Shown: positions 55,103-62,439 of the stretch, one piece after another
Position numbering within the stretch: the stretch's first letter is position 1
Layout of the letters: each line of letters begins with the position of its first letter
NCBI GenBank assembly: GCA_016720595.1
Contig: JADKKI010000052.1
Span: forward strand, 45,604-109,603
Origin: Myxococcales bacterium
GTDB taxonomy: Bacteria; Myxococcota_A; Polyangia; Haliangiales; Haliangiaceae
DNA length: 64,000 nucleotides
Direction: 5' to 3'
Made by a program: the position numbers and the translations under genes
Notes under the pieces: model-generated
Seen by the model: the letters and a program-made list of their open reading frames with translations, nothing else
The model's database searches: none
Told to the model about the DNA's origin: nothing

Positions 55103-56614
55103 CTATGGGCGCATGGTGAACGGGTAGTTCACCTGGACGCCGCCCCCACCCTTCGGCTTCGGGAACGCCAGCGCCTTGATGACGCCCGCGACGCAGCTGG
55201 CGACGACCGGGTCGAGGCCGCTGGCTGACGCGGTCGCTACAGTGCCGTCAGGCTTGATGAAGAACTGGACCTGGACGGTCCCAGCGAGCATCGGGTTGGT
55301 CTGGAGCGCCGTCGCATAGCACGCCGTGATCTTCGACCTGCTCGACTTCACGACGCTGCGGATGAGCGCCTTGTCGAGATCTCCTTGCGTATTCGGCATC
55401 CCGAACGCCGCCATCGGAATGCGATGCCCGCGGCGTGCGAGCTCGTCGGCGGACGGCATCGAGCCCATGCCGATCACCCGCACACCCGCGACATCGAGGG
55501 CGACGACGACGTCGATCAGGCGTTGCACGTCGAGATCGCCGTCGACCAGCACGTCGACGGGGGTGGAGTCAGCCCGCCCGCGCACGGTGCGGGCCCTGTC
55601 GATCGCCGCGGCCAGCTGCTTCGCATTCAGGGACGTGACCTCGATCGGCAGATCCGGCACGGCTTCGATCACGATGCCCGTCGCTGTCACGCGGGCCTCG
55701 AGCCAGGGGGCTGGCAGATCGGCCTCGCGCGACCCGAACTGGAGGCGCAGCGGCCGGAGCTTGCCACCGTGCGAGACCGCGATCGCGGCGTCGGCCGTGT
55801 GCAGGAGCGCGATCAGCTGGGTTGCCTTCGCCGTCGGTGCGATGACGATCATCACGCGCATCCGATCGAGCTTGCCGTCGGGCGCGACCACGCCCGCGAC
55901 GACCGCGGCGCGCGTCGGCCTGCCGTCCTCGTGAGGCACCGGCGCCACCGGGGCCGCACGCGGCAAGGTCCCATAGCTGCCGCGAATCCCGAGGATGCCG
56001 GCGGCACGCGCTTGCTCGATCGCACGCTGGCGCGCGAGCTGCGGGTCGTCCTCGTTCATTCTCATCTTGGGCAGGCCCTCCGCGCGATCGGACTCCGGCT
56101 TCCCCCGGGTCTGCTCGTCGAGCATGGGGGACGTCCCGGTACCGCCGCTCTCGGCCGCGCCGTCGTCGGGCTGGTCGTCTTCCTCCGGCGGCGGTGGATC
56201 GTCCGGGTTCACACCCCGCGACCGCGCGGTCTCTTCGAGCGCGGCGAGATCGATCTCGCCCGGAGCCAGCTCGTCCCAGGCCTTGACGGCCTTCTCTCCA
56301 TCGATGCCTAGCGCGTCCTCCACGCGTACGAACCGACCGACTCGATCGAGCGGACCTGCCTTGCTCGCGATGCGGAACTTGTTGGCGTCCAGGTCGGACC
56401 AGGTGTTCGCCGCCGCGAGGCGGACCAGGCCCACGTCGTCGACGAGGTAGAGGAACGGCGGCTTGCCAACGTCCTTCGCGAGGACCGTCGCGACCGCGAC
56501 CTTGGGCGCGCTCGCCGCGACCTTCGCGGCGTCAGCGACTCTGGCCTGGTCCGCCTCCTTGTCCTTGCCGCTGCACGCAGCCACCGTCACGACCGCGACG
56601 AACCATGCCCGCAT
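55103..56614 (-). CDS. AgmX/PglI-type TonB-like lipoprotein
   Basis: 503 residues from the ATG at 56614 (lipobox V-A-A-C). A Pro/Asp-rich acidic stretch (DDPPPPEEDDQPDDG) in the middle is followed by a beta-rich region and a C-terminal domain of about 90 residues: DKALIRSVVKSSRSKITACYATAL, GTVQVQFFIKPDGTVATASASGLD, VASCVAGVIKALAFPKPKGGG. That is the AgmX/PglI C-terminal (TonB-like) domain of Myxococcota. Related to the two-copy protein at 3558. Probably couples to an envelope complex; the AglR/Q/S gliding motor is a possible parallel, unproven. Confidence 0.82.
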   Translation of the reverse strand: MRAWFVAVVTVAACSGKDKEADQARVADAAKVAASAPKVAVATVLAKDVGKPPFLYLVDDVGLVRLAAANTWSDLDANKFRIASKAGPLDRVGRFVRVEDALGIDGEKAVKAWDELAPGEIDLAALEETARSRGVNPDDPPPPEEDDQPDDGAAESGGTGTSPMLDEQTRGKPESDRAEGLPKMRMNEDDPQLARQRAIEQARAAGILGIRGSYGTLPRAAPVAPVPHEDGRPTRAAVVAGVVAPDGKLDRMRVMIVIAPTAKATQLIALLHTADAAIAVSHGGKLRPLRLQFGSREADLPAPWLEARVTATGIVIEAVPDLPIEVTSLNAKQLAAAIDRARTVRGRADSTPVDVLVDGDLDVQRLIDVVVALDVAGVRVIGMGSMPSADELARRGHRIPMAAFGMPNTQGDLDKALIRSVVKSSRSKITACYATALQTNPMLAGTVQVQFFIKPDGTVATASASGLDPVVASCVAGVIKALAFPKPKGGGGVQVNYPFTMRP

Positions 56615-56661
56615 GGCAGCGCGTTACCACGAATCTGCGCTGCTACGATGGAGACCGCCTC

Positions 56662-56940
56662 ATGGGGACCGAATACCGCCTGCGATTTGACTGCGATGAT
56701 CCAGGCGCCCTGCTGCACGACCTCTCGCGCCTGCCTTCAGCCTCCGCCTCCGGTGAGCGGCAACTCGACTTCCGCGAGGCCGCGAGCGGCACCGGCATGC
56801 CCGACGCGACACTTCTCCTCGAGCCGCTCGGCGCGTACTTCTGCGATCACGGCGGGAACGGCCGAGAGATCCTCGGAAGGGTGGTCGCTCGCATCGTCGC
56901 TCGCTGCCAACGGGTCACGGTCGAGGACTACGAGCCGTGA
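56662..56940 (+). CDS. Hypothetical small protein
   Basis: 92 residues from the ATG at 56662. Starts MGTEYRLRFDCDDPGALLHD and ends VTVEDYEP. Cytosolic, two Cys. Mixed alpha/beta (FDCDDPGALLHDLSRL, EILGRVVARIVARC). No family recognised; the size and composition fit small immunity or unknown proteins but that is only an impression. It diverges from the AgmX-type gene with 47 bp between. Confidence 0.5.
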   Translation: MGTEYRLRFDCDDPGALLHDLSRLPSASASGERQLDFREAASGTGMPDATLLLEPLGAYFCDHGGNGREILGRVVARIVARCQRVTVEDYEP

Positions 56941-56973
56941 CGCCCGCGGCCTGCGATCCGTGTGACGGTTCGC

Positions 56974-57222
56974 TCACGCCCGCGTGATCAACCGCGAGCT
57001 CGGAGCCGCGTCGTCGTATGCGGCGAGCGTGCGCCGAGCCTGCACCACCAGGACCCGATCGATCGGCGGCATGAGCTCCAGCGCGAGCACGGGAACGAGT
57101 GCGAGTGCAAGTACGGGCACGGGCTCCGGCTCCGGCGCAGGCGCCGACATCGGCGGTGGCGTGGTGCCGCGGGCGCGGATCGCCCGTGCCTGTCGGGAGG
57201 TCGCCAGCAGATCGCGCTTCAT
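56974..57222 (-). CDS. Possible small hydrophobic protein (low confidence)
   Basis: 83 residues from the ATG at 57222. A Pro/Glu run (PPPMSAPAPEPEPVPV) precedes LALALVPVLALELMPPIDRVL, a hydrophobic segment. High third-position GC fits coding DNA, but so do the opposite-strand frames. No ribosome binding site or hexamer. I list it because the stretch 56941-57369 otherwise has no gene; it may be non-coding. Confidence 0.3.
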   Translation of the reverse strand: MKRDLLATSRQARAIRARGTTPPPMSAPAPEPEPVPVLALALVPVLALELMPPIDRVLVVQARRTLAAYDDAAPSSRLITRA

Positions 57223-57369
57223 GCCCACATCAACCTGCACGAAGAACACCAGCCGTGCGCCGGCTGATTCCCGCTGCTTGCCGGTGACCACCGGATGCGC
57301 CGGTGCCTCCTCGAGTTGCCACTTAACAAACCTGCGAAACGGTCGATGTTGCGGCGCCGGGCGGGCGGC

Positions 57370-58909
57370 TCACGGGGGCGGTGACGTCGTGCCTGCAGCC
57401 GCCGCCGCGGCCTCGGCTTCCTCACGCTTCTTCTTCAGCGCCTTCTCCTGCTTGCGGATCTTCACCCGCTCGATCGCCTCCTTGTCGTAGTCGAACACGG
57501 GCGGATCGGGTTGCAGCGCGTCGTGGATCAGGACGACCACCGAGCCGGCGGCCGCGACCTCGAGCTCGTTCCATCCGGCGGGCATCGTGGGGTCGGTCCA
57601 GTCGTAGACCCACTTGGCGTCGGTCGGCGCGAGGTTCACGCAGCCGTGGCTCTTGGGGGTGCCGAACTGATCGTGCCAGTACGCCGCGTGAAAATAGAGG
57701 CCGCGCGGAAGCGGGTGGCCCACGGGACCTCGGAGACCTCGTAGTGGTTGGTCTCGCGCTCCTCGGCCGCCATCTTGGTGATCGACGACTTGGAGCGGAT
57801 CCGGTACAGCGCTGGTGGCGTGTCCTTCTTGTTCCTGCCCGAGGAGAACAGCGTCGCGAACACCGGCATATCGCCGTCGTAGGCGACCATCACCTGCTCG
57901 TCGCGATCGAGATCGATCCACTTGGGGGGCGCATCGTCGACGGTGGGCCGCGGTCGCTTGCGGGCGATGCGCACGCTCGTGCGCTCGATCCACACGCCGT
58001 CGCCGACGCGCACGAACCCGCCGGCCTCCTCGAGCACGGGCACGATCTCGCGATGCGCGAGCGTCCTGGCCTCGGCGCCCTTGGTGTCGGGGGTCGCGCG
58101 GCCGACCACGGTGCGTTGATTCTTGGCGACCACCCAGGCGAACGGCCATGCCGGCGGAGGCGTCTTGACCAGATCGACACCCGCGAACGTCGACGGCCAG
58201 TGCTTGTAGAGCTCCGACGCCTCGACGAGGCCGACGCTGGTCTTCGCGAGACGACGCCGTCGATCTCGACGGTGTCCTTCTCCCGGGTCACCATGTACAT
58301 CGACTGCACCTTGGGCTCGGGGCGCGCGAGACCCGCGCGCACGTCATCCTCGGTCGCGTAGCGCTTCGCGCCCTTCTTGAGGCCGTAGTAGTCCCGCGGG
58401 AGGAGCTTCCCGTCGGGGAGCTCGGGCTGAGCTGCGGCCTCCGGGGGCTTCGCGCTGGGCGCCACGTAGCGCGCGCAGATCCAACCCTTGGGTGCGACCG
58501 CGAGCCAGAACTTGCACTGCTTGTCGCCTGCGATGCTCGCGCCCACCGGAAGCCGCGTCGAGACGATGATCTTGCCGAGCGGCTCCGAGCTCAGATCCGG
58601 CGACGCGTAGACATGCGCCGAGCTCCGCAGCACGAACGAGGTCGTGCTCGCCGGCCACGCGAGGCGCTCGAGAGTCGCTGGATCCGCGGGAGCGGGAGCC
58701 GTCACGGTCGGTGGCGGAGCCGGCGTGGAGATCACGGCGGGGGCTGGCGGCGGCGTCACGCCTGGTTGCGCGGTTGCCGCCTCTGGTCGCTGCTCGATCG
58801 CACTGGCGTGCGGCTGGGTCGGGAACTCGAGATCGTTAGGCGGTGGCGTGCGCGCCGGGCGACCAGCCGCGCACGCCGCGAGCAGCAAGACCGGCCCGAA
58901 ACGCGTCAC
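57370..58909 (-). CDS. L,D-transpeptidase (YkuD) lipoprotein, frameshifted twice
   Basis: Reading from the GTG at 58909: lipobox L-A-A-C, a Pro-rich stretch, an SH3-like region ([22 protein letters not shown]) and [19 protein letters not shown]. Near 58247-58252 one base is missing, and the protein continues in a second frame ([47 protein letters not shown]). Near 57698-57706 another base is missing (a GGG run reads GG), and the third frame gives [29 protein letters not shown], with the YkuD catalytic His/Cys (SHGCVNL), ending in a coiled tail. Intact length about 512. The reaction would be 3-3 cross-linking or lipoprotein tethering. As given, it would be non-functional. Confidence 0.82.
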
Positions 58910-58915
58910 GGGTGC

Positions 58916-58921
58916 AGTCTG
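58916..58921 (-). promoter_or_regulatory. -10-like hexamer CAGACT
   Basis: Minus-strand CAGACT ends 6 nt before the GTG of the L,D-transpeptidase gene at 58909. One mismatch to TANNNT. Confidence 0.3.
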
Positions 58922-59053
58922 GCACACCACGGCGAGCTTGCGCGGCTCCTGCTCCCCACGGCACCTCTTCACGAGTCGATGACAGCTGACTACCGTCGCG
59001 CCGTGTTTGCCCTTCGCGGTGACGCCCATGTTCGCCCGAAGTCCCCTTCTTCG

Positions 59054-59071
59054 CTTGGTCATCCGACCAAG
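59054..59071 (+). promoter_or_regulatory. TetR operator 1: CTTGGTC-N4-GACCAAG
   Basis: Perfect 7-bp inverted repeat with 4-bp spacer, 53 bp (about five helix turns) before an identical second site. In front of the TetR gene. Confidence 0.75.
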
Positions 59072-59106
59072 AACCAGTTGACCCGCCCAGCCGGACCAGG
59101 CATCCT

Positions 59107-59124
59107 CTTGGTCGCTTGACCAAG
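59107..59124 (+). promoter_or_regulatory. TetR operator 2: CTTGGTC-N4-GACCAAG
   Basis: Second copy with identical arms. It spans the TTG start codon of the TetR gene (59116), so a bound repressor would block both transcription and translation start. TTGACC (59078-59083) and CATCCT (59101-59106), 17 bp apart, are a possible -35/-10 between the sites. Confidence 0.75.
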
Positions 59125-59718
59125 ACGGCGATTCGCGAACGGTCTGATGATCGCGCCCTCGAGGCGGCGGCCAGGTTGTTTCGCGATCAGGGTTACGCGG
59201 CGACCAGCCTGCGCGACATCGCGAAGGCCGCCGGGATGCTGCCGGGAAGTCTGCACTACCGATACCCGACCAAGGAAGACATCCTCGCCGCGCTGATGGA
59301 GCGCGCGATCGATCGGCTGATCGAGGGCGTGCTCGCCGCGAGTACGGCAGGTGCCACGCCCTTCGAGCGGCTGCGGCTCGCGATCGTCGAATACGTCCGG
59401 ATCCTGCTGTCGCGTGAGGCCTCGGTGTACGTGCTGCTCTACGACTGGCGCTCGCTGTCGCCGTCGGTCGAGCGCACGATCACCAAGCATCGGCGCCGCC
59501 ACGAGGAGTTCGCCGACGGGCTGATCGCGGAGGCCGCGGCCTCGGTGCCGCTCCAGCCCGGTGTCGATCTGTATCTGTTGCGGCAGTTCGGGTTCGGCGC
59601 GGCCAACTGGGTCGCGCAGTGGTTCGATCCGAAGGGGCCGTACACGCCCGAGCAGATCGCCGATCATTACTTCCGTTACCTGACCCTCGGCACCTTGAAC
59701 CCGACACCAGGAGCCTGA
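59116..59718 (+). CDS. TetR-family transcriptional regulator
   Basis: 200 residues from a TTG start at 59116 (no ATG or GTG is available nearby). N-terminal HTH (residues about 10-55: ALEAAARLFRDQGYAATSLRDIAKAAGMLPGSLHYRYPTKEDILAALM) is typical. The ligand-binding part (residues about 60-195) is helical with WRSLSPSVERTI and LYLLRQFGFGAANWVAQWFDP, as in regulators of fatty acid or aromatic-compound genes. Two operators lie upstream and over its start. The di-iron enzyme starts 2 bp after its stop. Confidence 0.9.
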   Translation: MTKTAIRERSDDRALEAAARLFRDQGYAATSLRDIAKAAGMLPGSLHYRYPTKEDILAALMERAIDRLIEGVLAASTAGATPFERLRLAIVEYVRILLSREASVYVLLYDWRSLSPSVERTITKHRRRHEEFADGLIAEAAASVPLQPGVDLYLLRQFGFGAANWVAQWFDPKGPYTPEQIADHYFRYLTLGTLNPTPGA

Positions 59719-59720
59719 CG

Positions 59721-60869
59721 ATGTCGCTCGCAACTCTTCTCGAGAACATGAAGGCCAACGGCGGTGCATTTCGCGACGCGGCCAGCCGCGGCAACCTCGC
59801 CGTGCTGAAGTCGATGCTCGGTCCGGCCTGGCGCGGCTTCGTCAAGCAGGAGGGCAAGGGCCACGCCGACAGTGCGCTGTCCGTCACCCACGACGTCCAC
59901 TTCGACTGGCAGTACGACCGCGATCGCCCCGAGATGGCGAAGCTCTACGAGGCGGCCAAGGTCTCGCAGTGGAACGCGAGCTTGGACGTCGACTGGACGA
60001 CCGATGTCGATCCCGACAACCTCGATCGCGCGCTGCTGCCCGACAGCTACGTGCCGGTCAAGGGGATGCCGATCTGGGAGCGCCTGACCCGCAAGGAGAA
60101 GAACACGCAGGTCCACGCGATGACCAGCTGGATGCTGTCGCAGTTCCTCCACGGCGAGCAGGGTGCGCTGTTCGCCGCGTGTCAGGTCACCACGGCGGTG
60201 CCCTGGCTGGATGGCAAGCTCTATGGCTCGACCCAGGTCGTCGACGAGGGCCGCCACGTCGAGGTGTTCCACGGGTATCTGACGAACAAGCTCGAGAAGC
60301 GATACGACATCAACGACAACCTGTACGTCATCATCGACGCGCTGATGTCGGACTCGCGCTGGGACGTCAAGTTCCTCGGCATGCAGATCATGATCGAGGG
60401 CCTCGCGCTCGGCGCGTTCGGGACGCTGCGCCAGATCACGCGGGAGCCGCTGCTCAAGAACATCCTCAAGTTCGTGATCACCGACGAGGCTCGCCACGTT
60501 CACTACGGCGTCCTCTCGATCCAGGAGTTCATCCAGCAGGGGATCTCGGAGCGCGAGCGGCGCGAGCGCGAGGACTGGGCGTTCGAGGTCGCGCTCCTCC
60601 TGCGCAACCGGTTCCTGGCGCACGAGTTCTACGACGAGTTCTACGCCCACGCGATGACGCGCGAGTGGGACACCATGGTCATGCGCCCGGAGATGATGAC
60701 GCTGTTCCGCAAGACCATGTTCAAGCGGATCATCCCGAACCTGAAGCGGATCGGCCTGCTCTCGGATCGCGTGCGCCCGCACTACGAGGAGCACGGCCTG
60801 CTGCAGTGGGAGAACGGCCGGGCCGCGCCCGAGCTGAGTGCGCAGGATCTGATCGACGATCGAGACTGA
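59721..60869 (+). CDS. Ferritin-like di-iron oxidoreductase
   Basis: 382 residues from the ATG at 59721, preceded by GGAG. The full set of six ligands is visible: E~146 (HGEQGALF), E~175 and H~178 (DEGRH), E~226 (EGLALGAF), E~255 and H~258 (DEARH), the E-x2-H pattern of R2-like, ferritin-superfamily di-iron enzymes. No transmembrane helix. Probable oxygen-dependent hydroxylase, oxidase or desaturase for a lipid or small molecule; its substrate is unknown. Co-transcription with the TetR gene is likely and the twin operators would control both. Confidence 0.85.
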   Translation: MSLATLLENMKANGGAFRDAASRGNLAVLKSMLGPAWRGFVKQEGKGHADSALSVTHDVHFDWQYDRDRPEMAKLYEAAKVSQWNASLDVDWTTDVDPDNLDRALLPDSYVPVKGMPIWERLTRKEKNTQVHAMTSWMLSQFLHGEQGALFAACQVTTAVPWLDGKLYGSTQVVDEGRHVEVFHGYLTNKLEKRYDINDNLYVIIDALMSDSRWDVKFLGMQIMIEGLALGAFGTLRQITREPLLKNILKFVITDEARHVHYGVLSIQEFIQQGISERERREREDWAFEVALLLRNRFLAHEFYDEFYAHAMTREWDTMVMRPEMMTLFRKTMFKRIIPNLKRIGLLSDRVRPHYEEHGLLQWENGRAAPELSAQDLIDDRD

Positions 60870-61016
60870 TCAGCGACCGGATCCTGATCGCAATCGCTGC
60901 GGGTAACGCGAGCCGTCCCTTCCAACTGCGACAGGAAACAGCGGTCGCTCGTGCCGCGCACGTGTGTTAGTGCATCGGCCAAGCGGCGAATGAAACCTTT
61001 CAGTTGGGCTCGCCCG

Positions 61017-61622
61017 CTAGTGCGCGTTGAGCGTCAACGGCGCAGGATCTACGCTCCACAGCTCGCCATCGAACACCGACAGCTCAACCAGATAGTCGCC
61101 CGGCGTGTCGGGCGCGAGCGTTGCCTGTGAGCCTGTTGGGGTGGAGATCACGGCGACACTGTCGGTGGGGCGGCTCGCGAGCCGCCAGCGGTATTCCAGT
61201 GGCAACCTCTCGGGGCTCTGGCTGGGGGCGCCGTCGACTACCACAGTCTGCGCGACCGCGACGATGAGGGTGGCGGTGCGAGAGACCGCAATCGGTGGCG
61301 CACCGCGGACTTCCACCATGAACCGATGGGTGAGGTCCTCCGCCACCCCATACGTCATCCAGCGCTCCACCAGGTACGTGCCGCGCACGTCGGGTTGGAA
61401 CATCCCCGAGATCCCACCCTCGGGTTGCGGGTGCATGCTGCGCGACGGAGCGCCCGCGAGCTCCCAGCGAAAGGTTCCTTGCTTCGCCAACGCGATCCCC
61501 GGCGGCGCGAGTGCGACGATCGTGGTCGCCTGGCCCTGGATCTCGACGAGCACGGCCGGGTCCTCGGCGCAGCCATGGAGTGTCGCTGTCAGCGTGAACG
61601 CGGCGAATCGACTAGAGCGCAT
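61017..61622 (-). CDS. Lipoprotein with PKD/REJ-like domains
   Basis: 201 residues from the ATG at 61622, which lies inside the 3' end of the next gene (11-bp overlap). Lipobox L-H-G-C. Ig-like beta strands (TTIVALAPPGIALAKQG, TFRWELAGAPS; PGDYLVELSVFDGE) are typical of PKD-type domains. Last gene of a coupled set of three. Function unknown; adhesion or glycan binding is plausible. Confidence 0.68.
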   Translation of the reverse strand: MRSSRFAAFTLTATLHGCAEDPAVLVEIQGQATTIVALAPPGIALAKQGTFRWELAGAPSRSMHPQPEGGISGMFQPDVRGTYLVERWMTYGVAEDLTHRFMVEVRGAPPIAVSRTATLIVAVAQTVVVDGAPSQSPERLPLEYRWRLASRPTDSVAVISTPTGSQATLAPDTPGDYLVELSVFDGELWSVDPAPLTLNAH

Positions 61623-62439
61623 AGCCCACTCCTGCCGTGATCGCGAGGTCATTCGATATGCAGTACGTGACGATCGCACTCAGCCACACGCGATACACCC
61701 GAACACCTCCACCGAACCCAATGCCATGCAGACGTCGATCAAGATCGGCGATCGACATCGTGTTCGTAAGCTCGAGTTCCAGAAGCGCTGCGCGTGAACC
61801 GAAGCCCAGTCCGAGGTCGAACCGCGCGAGCGCATCGAGCGCCGACGGCTCGCCGCCGAGCAGCCAGTCGATGCCGGCGTCCGCCTGTACAACAAATCGC
61901 TTCAGGCTGCGCGTGAGATTCGTGCTCGTGCGAATACCGACCGTCGACGGAACGCTCGCGGCGGCATCTCCAGGCCGTTGGAAGACGCCCGCGGTGGACG
62001 CGACGAATCCATCGCCGTCGTCGTGGGCGACCGGCGCGAGGATACCGAGGCGGGCCGTCGCAATGCCCCACCTTCGATACGGGAGACGATACGTCGCGCC
62101 GACCTCGAGGGTCTGTCGTCCCGAGAGATTGGCGCCCGGCGTCGCCTCGAGCGAAGCCATCGAGAACTGTCCGTACCCGCCGAGGTCTCCGCGCATGTAG
62201 TTACCGAACACGTCGAACCGGCGCGCGGAGCCTAGAGCCAGCGCGCCCGGGCCACCGACGCCGAACTGCACGCCGGCCCGGTCCAGCGAAGTGGCCCGAT
62301 CGAGGCCCGAGAACCACGGCTGAGGGATCGACGAGGACGACGGAGCTAGTGCCACTACCAGCGCTGCGCGCGTCTGATGCACCGTTCTCGAGCCACTGCA
62401 TCCCGCGGCACAGATGAGTACGATGGTGAAGAAGCGCAT
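61612..62439 (-). CDS. Lipoprotein with outer-membrane-like beta pattern
   Basis: 275 residues from the ATG at 62439, which overlaps the previous stop by one base. Lipobox A-A-G-C (residue 13). The mature part has barrel-like strands (TLEVGATYRLPYRRWGIATARLGILAP, FVVQADAGIDWLLGG, FDLGLGFGSRAALLELELTN) and ends in GVGYAL. It could be a periplasmic or outer-membrane protein of the same complex as its neighbours. No family. Confidence 0.6.
   Translation of the reverse strand: MRFFTIVLICAAGCSGSRTVHQTRAALVVALAPSSSSIPQPWFSGLDRATSLDRAGVQFGVGGPGALALGSARRFDVFGNYMRGDLGGYGQFSMASLEATPGANLSGRQTLEVGATYRLPYRRWGIATARLGILAPVAHDDGDGFVASTAGVFQRPGDAAASVPSTVGIRTSTNLTRSLKRFVVQADAGIDWLLGGEPSALDALARFDLGLGFGSRAALLELELTNTMSIADLDRRLHGIGFGGGVRVYRVWLSAIVTYCISNDLAITAGVGYAL

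Noticed and set aside
56984..57490. 168-residue plus-strand ORF
   Set aside because: Ser/Thr/Gly low complexity and it runs into the L,D-transpeptidase on the other strand.
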